A stretch of DNA of 64,000 bases from Haemaphysalis longicornis (Eukaryota > Arthropoda > Arachnida > Ixodida > Ixodidae). A model generated the notes under the pieces. That model did no database searches. It was not told the DNA's origin and was given only the letters and a program-made list of their open reading frames with translations. Shown here piece after piece: positions 55,567 through 64,000 of this stretch. The stretch lies in the NCBI GenBank assembly GCA_013339765.2, contig CM023450.1, positions 100,109,920-100,173,919 of the forward strand. The letters are read 5' to 3'. Both the position numbers and the translations under genes were made by a program. How positions within the stretch are numbered: position 1 is the stretch's first letter; each line of letters opens with the position of its first letter.

Positions 55567-55862
55567 GCAAAAAGAGTATTCATGAGTACTGTGTACTCAT
55601 GAGTACTGTGTACTCATGAGTACTGATATTCATTAGTACTCAAACTCATGAGTACTCATACTCATGAATACTGTACTCATGAGTACTCATACTCATGAGT
55701 AGTGTACTCATGAGTACTTTACTCATGAGTAGTGGACTTACCCTGTACTCACTCGTCATCATACTCACTGTTTTTTTCTGGGTGTGTGATCACTCATCAT
55801 CGTACTCACTCGTGAGTTTGAGTACAAATCAGTACAAATGAGTGTACTCACGAGTGAGTACG
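55567..55862. repeat. Palindromic ACTCATGAGT array, block 2
   Basis: At least seven more CTCATGAGTA words, with GTGTACTCATGAGTACT spacing variants, grading at the right into CACTCGTGAGT/ACTCACGAGTGAG units. Same unit as block 1. Confidence 0.95.
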
Positions 55863-55869
55863 CCGACCT

Positions 55870-57325
55870 ATGCACCCCGGAGAGGCAACGGCTCGCGGCG
55901 TTCTCCTCTGCGGCCATCGACATATCACAGGCCATGAAGTCTTCTCCTTTTCTCCACAACGTGGAGGGGTCTATTTCCTGTCTGATGGCACAAAAAAAAG
56001 CAGGCATGGCTGCCTGCTCGCAAGAAACGCTCAGCCTGGTAGGTCGTTTTTGACGCAATAAGCGTTTGCTGTCCAGGGGTCTACTTGGAAGGGGAGGAGT
56101 GAGTCCGTCACTCAAACCACTCGCCCACTCAAAGCACAAAAGAAACGCCAAACCTATACGCGTACAGATTCAGACATAGAAGAGGTTGGTACACAGCGCC
56201 GACGACGCCGGATCGTCACAGGAAATGCGAAAAGTAAGCCGCGAAGCTCACCAGCGACAGCCAATAGGACAGCCGTGGCCGCAATGACGTCGTTAAGGCC
56301 ATGCCAGGGGTGACTAATGAGAAAAATTGACGAGAGCGCGGTTGGTTATTTCGTGTCTTTTACAGCGGATTTGCGCGCTCACCGGTTCACGTGCGGGTGT
56401 AATATTTGGATGAGGTATTTTCGGCAGTGTAATCTAAACGTCGCGCAGGTTTACTTGCACTGCTCAAAGAGTGTTGCAGGGTCCCTTTAAACACTGGTCT
56501 TGGGGATCCATTTTCATTTCAGTTCATTTATTAAAGCGAGACTTTCTACGGCTCACACGTACATCAATCGCCGCAAGAAAAAAAAAACCTTCCTGTGGTC
56601 CAAATCGACCCTGGGTCCCTCGCGTTACGAAGCAGACGTGTATCAGATAGCGCCGTTCCGACGTGGTCGAAACATTTTGGGTTTTTAGACCTTTTACTGT
56701 GGCTTAGCTTGCATGGGAGAAAGCTGTGCATTTTAACCGTCTTTCTCTTAAGAAAAAGGCTGTGCTTCTTTTCCATTAGTAATGGCCGACGGAAGTGCCT
56801 AAGGGGAAAGGAGGGGGCAACAAATTACATCGCCATGACCGAGATATGCAAAACTTCGCTTTAACGTCGGGTTCGAATCATTGAGTTTCGTACTAATATA
56901 TACTAGAGGGAAGTCTGCCGCCACTGTCTAGCGGAGCCGCGCGTCGGCGAGCGTTCCGTCATGTACCCGGCACGCACGTTTCACTTGGCCTTGGCATGGC
57001 TCATGAACAGGCTGAAAAGTTGGCTCTGGCTGCAAAAAAGCAACAGTATTACTGTAGAAGGTTCATCAAATTTGTGTTGTTAATATAAAATTGAACCTAC
57101 AAAAGATTAATTTGTCAGTGATTATGTAGAAGCTTTATGCACGATGAACGAGAAAAAAATGTTACCCTTTTTTATTGATTTTGGCTTCGAGACAAAAAAG
57201 ATGCCATATGGCTAGCTAAACCAAGTAGGAGAGGAACGTCGCTAGCGGCAATGGCGCCGTCCACGGCGGCCCGCGACAGCAACGACAGATTTCCCTCCAG
57301 TATATATTAGTATGAAACTCTATGG
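55870..57325. other. Intron sequence, no gene recognised
   Basis: Small frames at 55838-56061 and 56500-56864 lack domains. Confidence 0.45.
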
Positions 57326-57326
57326 T

Positions 57327-57396
57327 TCGAATGGACCAATCGAATAGGCGTCGGCTTCATAACGCGAGATATTCAGGTTCGATTCCGACCATGGGA
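57327..57396 (+). tRNA. tRNA-like sequence (probable pseudogene)
   Basis: GGACCAATCGAATAGGCGTC, then CGGCTTCATAACGCGAGATA, then TTCAGGTTCGATTCCGACCA. The perfect B box (GGTTCGATTCC), the GGCGTC D-arm end and the overall spacing resemble eukaryotic tRNA-Arg/Met. The anticodon stem does not pair well and the acceptor stem is weak (ATGG/CCAT). I read it as a decayed tRNA gene or a tRNA-derived repeat. The anticodon cannot be assigned. Confidence 0.4.
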
Positions 57397-57399
57397 AGC

Positions 57400-58185
57400 G
57401 TATTTTCGTGAGGTGCTTGGTTTTTATTTGGTACACCATCACGAGCTTGATCTGCGTTTGCGAAAACCCATGTTGTAAAGGTGGCTTTCCTGCAGTGCGT
57501 TTTGGCGTAACTACATCGTCATCAGTAAGGCCTAGAAAGCTTCACAAGCAATTCTATCTAATTCTTCTTTCCGTTCCCCCTCGTTCCGTTCGGTACGCAC
57601 ACCAGCTGACTGCGTGCTCTGATACAGGTGTTTTTTTCTTTTTTTTTTTGCCTATTTCGGATGGAAATTCACTACCTTCTGCTCTACTTTTTATAACCTC
57701 GTAAGTCCTCATGCTTGTACATAGCAAACGTAAGTTGGTTGGGAAAAGCGCTGCGATGTTACCATTAGTTTTGCATGTGCACTCGCGATTTGTACGGTTG
57801 AATTCACGCTCAATGACATTACTCGTCGCGTTTGCATAGTGTACGAGTTCTATCGCGTCGAGCAAAGACACGTAGAACAAGGTAAGTCCAGAAACACCAT
57901 TCGGAACACGGTTTCGAAACCCGTCAACGAACCCCTCCACGTGCCTCCAGTAATCCGGCGTAATTTTAGGCTAGATGCTTCGTGGGCGTTTAACATCCGC
58001 GATTTCAACATTGAGGATACTCCACCCCCTGATATACGACGCTTGCTAAAATCGCGATCTATCTTTGCAGTTTTCCCTTAGATCTGGCGATTTACCAAGG
58101 TCACCCCGCCTGGTTACCCCTATGGCAGAAAACTCCCCGAACTAGCGTACTATTGGCTTAATGTGTCGATGCGAGCTAGTTGGTA
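57400..58185. other. Intron sequence, no gene recognised
   Basis: Frames at 57554-57940 (minus) and 57839-58081 (plus) carry no recognised domain. Confidence 0.45.
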
Positions 58186-58188
58186 CTT

Positions 58189-58298
58189 CATCATGGGAAC
58201 AGGTTAAGCGCCAGGCACAACTGGAGGCACAACAGGCCCATTTCCTGTCTGTTTTCCTTCCTCCAGTTGTGCCTGGCGCTTAACCTGTTCCCATGATG
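58189..58298. mobile_element. Perfect 39-bp inverted repeat with 32-base loop
   Basis: CATCATGGGAACAGGTTAAG...CAACTGGAGG (58189-58227) is the exact reverse complement of 58260-58298. GTACTATTGGC occurs directly repeated just outside, at 58148-58158 and 58298-58308, and may be a target duplication or part of a larger unit. Perfect arms imply recent origin or ongoing gene conversion. The right arm ends 89 bp before the TM3 exon. Confidence 0.92.
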
Positions 58299-58387
58299 TA
58301 CTATTGGCGTCTAGCTGGAGTCGCTATTCATGCCCATCTCTGGAAAACGAGTGTGCGATTGCGCGATCTTCTCACATCCTGTTGCAG

Positions 58388-58538
58388 GACCTGTGCAAGG
58401 TTCTGTACACCTTCTCTCGCTACTTCCGGCTGTGCCAGTACGCGTGGATGTTCTGCGAGGGCTTCTACCTGCACAGGCTGATCGCGTCGGCCTTCGCGGA
58501 GCAGAAGTCGCTGCTAATCTTCTACGTCGTCGGATGGG
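58388..58538 (+). CDS. Class B1 (calcitonin-type) GPCR, TM3 to start of TM4 exon
   Basis: Reads DLCKVLYTFSRYFRLCQYAW, MFCEGFYLHRLIASAFAEQK and SLLIFYVVGWG. The first Cys is the TM3 residue that normally forms a disulfide with the second extracellular loop. CEGFYLH is the class B EG-x-YLH motif at the cytoplasmic end of TM3. AFAEQKSLL is characteristic of the calcitonin-receptor branch, and GWG holds the invariant TM4 Trp. Acceptor ATCCTGTTGCAG before 58388; donor G|GTGAGA after 58538. It starts at a codon boundary and ends after one base, so the next exon should begin with two bases and then, by family expectation, a Pro codon. Confidence 0.97.
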
Positions 58539-58668
58539 GTGAGATATTAGCGTCGAACCATAGTCTTGATTCCTTTTTTTTTCACCACCTGTTCCTCTCT
58601 GTTCCGCTTCATGCTTTACATGGTAAAACAAAAAATTACTCCCACCTCCCCTCGCGGGAACCCCTGTG

Positions 58669-59048
58669 TAGATGCGACGCATAGGGGGTTCCGTTGTTGT
58701 TTCCGTTAGGTTGATTCTCCCATCGCGTGGAACGTGCCGTGAACCCCCTGCCGCGGCTATGACGCAACGTGGCGCGGCTATGACGCAACACAATCCAACA
58801 CAATCCACATTAATCCAATCCAATCCAATCCAAATCCAGTCCAATCCAAGCCAAGCCAAGCCAAGCCAAGCCATTCGAATCGAATCCAATCCAATGCCCC
58901 TCGCGAGAGAGTGTTCGCTATCGGAGAGGAGAGGGGGTGAGCGGCGGAGAGCGCAGCTCGCGCGGCGAGGAGAATGGGGGAGGGGTGTGGACGGACAACA
59001 ACGCCGTATGGAGGGACAAGGCGAGTGAATGAGATGCCGTCGCATCTA
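58669..59048. mobile_element. MITE-like element with 10-bp inverted ends and CCAAT simple repeat
   Basis: TAGATGCGAC (58669-58678) is inverted at 59039-59048 (GTCGCATCTA). Inside, 58790-58897 is (AATCC)n grading into (AAGCC)n, followed by ATGCCCCTCGCGAGAGAGTG. Compare 30771-31016, which has a similar interior but different ends. The long minus-strand frame 58311-59045 spans exon antisense and this repeat and is not a gene. Confidence 0.55.
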
Positions 59049-60838
59049 AAAACAAAACGGCAGAAACTTGCAAGCAGCAACGTTTGTTAATATATGCTTA
59101 AAATGCATCATTGGGAAAGCATTTTTTCAAGCGCCGTGTAAGCAGTCTGATATCAAAATAGGAAATCCCCAAGGTCATCTTATACAATACATGCAGAGAC
59201 CTCGTGTATCCATAAAAAACGGTGCTTAGCGAACACACTTAAAGTTGTCTTCACTACCATATACAAATGCGTTGCCTGGAGACATTCTTCCGGGCGGCGC
59301 ATAAGCAATTCTATACCAAAGTGGGAAGGCTTAGATGCCTTTTATGCAGTACCTCTAAAAACCCCGTGCATCCTGAAAAACGCTATAAATCGAGCCCCCA
59401 CAAAGTCGGCGTCACAAACCGGAACGAACTTTCCTGCAACGTACTGCCGTAACAATGTCTGAAAACAAAAACAATTTTTTTGGCTTTTTACACTGATGGC
59501 CCAAACATTTTGAAATTTTTCGACTTAGCGTTAATCCGCAAATTTTTAGTCAGAATGCGTTTTTTTCATTAATTGATTCATTCATTCATTTAAACATCAG
59601 GCCTGCTCTGTCGTTTCTAAAATCGAGGATAAAACGAACAGAAGTTAAAATATTAAACTGACTCTAAACCCTTCGGAAAATTACACACACAAGTGAAGCG
59701 CACTTGTGTGCGCCTCACTTGTGTGTGCCATTCTTTGTCCTTGTCCCGCCTAGCGCCAGCAATGTTCCGAGTCAAAAACCAATTAGCCCTATTTCAAGCT
59801 CTGGTTTAAACCCTTGTTCACTTGACAAGCACGACTAAGTTCGAAAACAAAGTAAATGCAACACACGAGAAGGTAAAACAGGAGCAATGCAAAATTCGAC
59901 ACTTCATCATCGCTCACACAATACAACCGCAACACATCAACAAACATACATATCAGACCATTCCCTATTTAATACTACAGAAAACGGCGTCCTTAACACC
60001 TTCGAGAAGGCAGTTATTGACGTTAAGGTAGAAGTAAAGGTGGTAACCAATTTGAATCTGTTATTGCCCCCAGTTATTATTTTATTTTCAAACGAAGAGC
60101 GCTACGACAATAACATCTGCCAGTCAAGGAAACTACAAACTCCAACTATTTTGCCTAAACCACCAAAGCAACTTTCCGAAGCAATACGCAGTGTTCGCTG
60201 ACTCTCAGTTTAGCCCAAGGTATGTCTCAGCGCATGAAATATGCATTGCGGGTGCTACTGCGCGTGCGCAAGACGAACTTAAATAATCCGTATAGGAGCT
60301 TTTAGCCGACCTACACGCAAAATGCCTGCGAGGAACGTTATCCTCATTTTCAATTTGCTGTACTGCCTCCTAGATTGTTCCGTCTAATAGTCCGGGCCCC
60401 AGTCGATCACCTACGTCTACTTTTTTTTTTTCGTAAAGTAAAGTTCCGTCCTGAAACTTCACGAAACAGATTTGTCAGTGCGAGAAAAGATTTTTTTTTA
60501 CTTTGGGCTCACCTCCTTTTGTTGCAAAGCTTTTTTTAGCACTATTATGTAGAACTTTCTTTTTTTTTTATCCCCTGGTCATTACTCTAACGAAACTGAG
60601 GAAAGCTTCGTCGCTTAGATATTGATTTGTGTCTCGGGGCACCGAGAATTTTGTGCTCCGCCGTCACCCACAAACAACCGCAAAAATAAAAAAAAAAACA
60701 CTATCTCAGCCGACGAAAATGATCAACAGAGGCAAGTACAGAGCACCGGATTTCTACTTTATTTGCTTCTTACCTTACAGCATGTCACTTCGTACGTCTT
60801 ATTTATACGTAAGCCCAAAATCTGCTGCGGTTTTGTAG
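59049..60838. other. Intron or flank, no gene recognised
   Basis: A short imperfect inverted repeat at 59688-59730 (CACACAAGTGA...TCACTTGTGTG). A frame at 59822-60201 is hydrophilic without a domain. T runs at 60421-60431 and 60491-60500. Confidence 0.45.
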
Positions 60839-60995
60839 TTGCCTGAGCCTGCCAACTTTGTGATCGACTATCCTAGGTGGTGGAAGGCGACCACCGGATG
60901 TCGTTGGTTGAACCACACCCTCTACGTGCCATTCATCAAGACCGCTCTTCCAAAGTGGAGAACTCGTTATCCAAAGTTAGCCGGTCGTTCGCAAT
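60839..60995 (+). CDS. Candidate exon: possible but imperfect TM4/ECL2 continuation of the receptor
   Basis: Bounded by a GGTTTTGTAG acceptor and a GTGAGA donor (after 60995), GC-richer than its flanks, and open in one frame: LPEPANFVIDYPRWWKATTG, then CRWLNHTLYVPFIKTALPKW. After TM4's GWG, calcitonin-type receptors have a Pro, an Arg 11 residues later and a Cys 19 residues after the Pro. This frame has P, R and C at exactly those spacings. Against it, the frame starts at phase 0 whereas the exon at 58388-58538 leaves one base (a single extra base is present), the TM4 part holds charged residues, and no TM5 helix follows. It is either a diverged or error-containing exon, or something else. 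Confidence 0.25.
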
Positions 60996-61890
60996 GTGAG
61001 ACGACGTTTCTAGGGAGATCTTTTTTGTGTGTGTGTTCTCTTAAAAATCGGGGAGCAGCGCGATTTCATTCGCGCGGTAAAAAGACGCGCCACGATGCTG
61101 TTAGGGAAAGTTTTAGGGGGAAAAAAAGTGAATCACCTCGTCTCCTTTTTCCCGGGCTATACGAGAACATATTTCGACGTTTGTTGATGAGTACATTTCG
61201 AGGATTTCTTTCGTTTGCTCGTGGATCACATTTTCTATCGGCCTGCTCTGCACTCCATTTCAGTAGCAGCAGCAGGGGCTACGGTCAAGTGATAAACTTT
61301 GGTAATATATTTCAACAAATTTACAGTCGCAGCAGGAAAAAAAAACAAATTGGCGACTTTGCAAATGGACAAGAAACGAGTGCGAAGAAGACGTGAGCTT
61401 CCCTAGCCGATCCTGTGCAACGCGACACTCCAAACGAGGCACATCACGGCCCAGCTGCTCCTGCAGGAAATTCGCAAAGCCAAGAACACCAAACCTTTCC
61501 ATACTGGCCTTAGCAGCGTAGAGTGTGAATCTGGTCTCCCTGCCTCCCTCCTTCCCTCTACCTCTTTTTCTCTTTAGCCTTTTTCTCCAAGAGTTCTCGT
61601 TTCTTCAATAGAAATGCTCCCACCCTATTTCTTCGTTTCGATTGCGTGCCCTGCACGCTGGCCTTTGAAGTGCTGCGCTGCGACACGGATGTTTCCAATG
61701 GCCCCTTTCTTGTTTTTTCCCCGCTGCCCGCTGCTGCAAGGCATTATGCAAGCCCAGTTGCTTGCACCACTAGGAAAGAAAGCACTCATCGCGGGTGACA
61801 ATTCGCTGCAGCCGACTCTGGCTGGAATCCTCGTACTGATTGCAGTCCCCGGTACTTGTTCTTTTGTTTAAAAACTTTGTTTAGAAACAT
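60996..61890. other. No gene recognised
   Basis: Includes a pyrimidine-rich stretch (61535-61600). The frame at 61614-61871 has a hydrophobic end (GILVLIAVPGTC) but no recognisable domain or matching exon phase. Confidence 0.4.
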
Positions 61891-61929
61891 ACACGAGCAG
61901 AAAAGCACTATAGGTACGCTAACTGAAAC

Positions 61930-63105
61930 TGATCAGGTCGGCCATCAAGGTCGGCTCCAAACCCCCAGAGCTGCACCCCTGTACCCTTGGAGGACGTTGC
62001 AGTACTGGCATCCCCATTGCCGCCCCGCTTTCATCGTGAGGCATGCTGAAGCCGTAGCCACGTCACCGACGAATACGGAGTACGTGTAGACGAGCGTAAA
62101 GGCCGATTTGGTCAGAGCATGCGATCTCTCGCGTACCACGCTCGGCGTCACGATCGAACTAAGACCACGCTCGTCGATACGCCTCAAGCTGACGCTTCTC
62201 TTCATGTCTCCGAGTCGTGGGACGTTTTCCAGTGATAACAACGGCCACAGCGATCTTCGTTTGCACGAACTCGCATACCGGCTGCTATTCGAGCCTTGCA
62301 TGTTACGGCACAATCTCTCTGACATCCGTGGTTGAACTCGTCGAGCAAGCCTGACCGGGTGGCTGAAGCGAAAGGGCACCTTGTGACCCTCGGTTGGGTG
62401 TCCGCGCTCGTGAGCATCGAAGGCAACGGGAAGGCGGACGAAGCGGCGCAAGAGTTTCTGATCGCGCCAACCTGAACGTCCTTCCGCAGCGAATAACGCC
62501 CTCTTTGTCACAAGCGCCGCCGATATACGCCCGGGCCGGGTCTTACGAGTGGCGGCTTCCGGCCGACGAAAAGAACTTTACGAGCACGTTCCGCCTCACT
62601 GCAGCCCCCTTCTTCCCAGACTTTCCAGGGCGGTGCGGGTGTTGATGCGTTGGCTTCGTTTAGGTTTTGCCCTCACACCAGATGTGATAGGGCGGTGCCA
62701 GCCCTACAGGTACAAAACAATGACTAGCGATCTTTATCCGGCTGGAACATTTCAATCCCCTACCAACCCCCTCAGGCTGAACCTCCACCTTCACTCCGCT
62801 TCCCTGACTGCCGTCTAGCTGGCTGCCCAGTCCGTTCCCCTTGTTTTGGAGTGCAGCGTGCATGCCGGTCCCAGGAAGCGGCATCTTGACAGACCACTCG
62901 CTCCTTTATACTTGCCACGCCTGGGTTTGGCCGGTAGGACAATCGCCTGATGACAACCGGACAGTACTGGACTCCCTCGTGACTTTCGCAGGGGAGTCGG
63001 GTCTTTTAAACGGCCTGCAACCCCGCCCCTTTTAACTTTTTTTATATACAGGCCAACGATAGAGAAGTCTCGTGCAATGAACATTCAATCATCATCATCA
63101 TTTAA
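61930..63105 (+). pseudogene. LINE 3' end relic: RNase H and C-terminal region
   Basis: Decayed plus-strand homology. LGWVSALVSIEGNGKADEAAQEF at about 62391-62459 is the terminal RNase H motif (normally W-x-P-A-H-x-G-x-x-GNE-x-AD-x-AA), with His and some Gly lost. RAGSYEWRLPADEKNFTSTF and LRLGFALTPDVIGRCQPYR follow near 62540-62715, then a C-terminal LVTFAGESGLLNGLQ near 62980-63020. The element ends in a TCATCATCATCATTT tail (63087-63102). Many frameshifts. The 188-codon minus frame at 61945-62511 is its antisense shadow. Confidence 0.65.
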
Positions 63106-64000
63106 AAACGGTATAAAAAACATAGCTCGTTAAAAAAAAACACTGTCACCCATTTGCTTCTAGCAGGACCAGGGAGTAGTGTTTTAGAGCTCCCATTATT
63201 CCCATGTAACGTTGTTGAGCTGTTAAGGCTAAAATACAAAGATGTTTGCTGCTCAATATCTCAAATGGCGTCACGTTCAATATTTTCTCCCAAAGGCTCA
63301 ACAACGCCGCCTGCCATCGGTCATCAATGTGGGAAGAAATTGTGCAAAGGGAAGCTGGAAACAGTAATATGACATCAAATAAAGGCATGAAAGTTACCCT
63401 GGCGAATAAAATGCTACCAAGGATTCGTGCGTGCCTTTCTTAATATTACCACGCCTAGTAGGAGCGTTCAGTTCATGGTTCAGTTCATGGAGAAGCCGGA
63501 CATTCTCGAAGGTGGTTGCGGCCTGTTAATTTATGCTAATGGGAGTGAGGAAGAGCGTAGATTGTAGTCTAAGAATCTTACTAGAAAAAGGATTGGCGAA
63601 GGAGCTGAAGGCTGTTATCGTGTGTCGGAAAACGGTTTCGAGACGGCGTAGGGTAGGTCCAAACAAAGATCGACGAAGACAACGCTGGGCGGGAGGCGCC
63701 AGCCAACTGTCTTCCTCCCGTATCATCTGACCCGGTGTATGTGGGCAGCGCCAGTTATACCCTCAGTGATACAAGGAGCCCTCGAGCGTCCTGAGACGCA
63801 TTGTTGAAGTAGGTGTCCGCTTAGGTTCACAGCAGATCCATAAGACGATAAGTTGTTCAACCAGAACATGGTAAAGACATATATTGGCTTCAGACGACAC
63901 CACTGGCTACCTTAATCTGCAATCCTTTGCTATAACCATTATGACTGTCGAACACCTGCGCTGCGGTTGTGTTTGAGGAGTTGTGAGCTCGCGCTTCGTG
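63106..64000. other. No gene recognised
   Basis: AT-rich to the window edge. No exon matching TM4-TM7 of the receptor was found here. Confidence 0.45.

Noticed and set aside
57327..57396. Calling a functional tRNA-Met or tRNA-Arg gene
   Set aside because: The B box is perfect but the anticodon and acceptor stems do not pair properly.
58311..59045. 244-codon minus-strand frame
   Set aside because: It runs antisense across the TM3 exon and a (AATCC)n tract. No domain is visible.
61945..62511. 188-codon minus-strand frame
   Set aside because: It is antisense to the decayed LINE RNase H text on the plus strand.
1..64000. CRISPR arrays, operons, Shine-Dalgarno sites, bacterial terminators
   Set aside because: No regularly spaced unique-spacer repeats or co-directional gene clusters. 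All context is eukaryotic (introns, SINEs, LINE poly(A), Pol III boxes).

Overview
The window looks like nuclear DNA of a metastriate (hard) tick. There are no densely packed genes, operons or bacterial signals. It holds short GC-richer exons separated by kilobases of AT-richer intron. It also holds several copies of a tRNA-derived SINE of the kind common in metastriate ticks, and remnants of LINE, gypsy, Penelope-like, pogo/Tigger and hAT elements. The species cannot be fixed from sequence alone.

Host gene. Six plus-strand exons with matching splice phases form most of the 5' two thirds of a class B1 (secretin-family) G protein-coupled receptor. It is most like the arthropod calcitonin/CGRP/DH31-type receptors. 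The exons are 16808-17017 (N-terminal cysteine-rich ectodomain), 28014-28139 and 49605-49699 (hormone-binding domain), 52700-52791 (TM1), 54322-54466 (TM2 and first extracellular loop) and 58388-58538 (TM3 to start of TM4). Together they encode 273 residues. A possible 5' exon (4594-4778) and a possible continuation (60839-60995) are listed at low confidence. TM5 to the C-terminus was not found and probably lies beyond 64000. Introns are about 11.0, 21.5, 3.0, 1.5 and 3.9 kb, so most of the window is intron or 5' flank of this one gene.

Mobile DNA, left to right. 0-1.3 kb: SINE plus the 3' end of an RNase H-bearing LINE. 3.5-3.9, 15.5-16.1 and 36.9-37.5 kb: one dispersed repeat family. 7.8-8.9 and 35.0-35.5 kb: another, the first copy split by a SINE. 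18.3-18.8 kb: inverted-repeat element. 19.5 kb: SINE. 21.7-23.1 kb: LINE 3' end with poly(A). 25.6-26.0, 28.3-29.1 and 51.6-51.9 kb: pogo/Tigger relics. 27.4-27.8 kb: hAT MITE with perfect 8-bp target duplication. 39.3-42.7 kb: broken gypsy element carrying a SINE. 43.4-46.0 kb: Penelope-like element with inverted arms and hammerhead-like motifs. 54.8-55.9 kb: two arrays of a palindromic ACTCATGAGT unit. 58.2-58.3 kb: perfect 39-bp inverted repeat. 58.7-59.0 kb: MITE-like repeat. 61.9-63.1 kb: another LINE remnant.

No complete mobile-element gene was found; each one examined has stops, frameshifts or truncations. The most unusual things are the Penelope-like element whose two arms carry the same altered hammerhead core, the palindromic arrays, and the large inverted repeat 89 bp upstream of the TM3 exon. 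All are within the receptor's introns.
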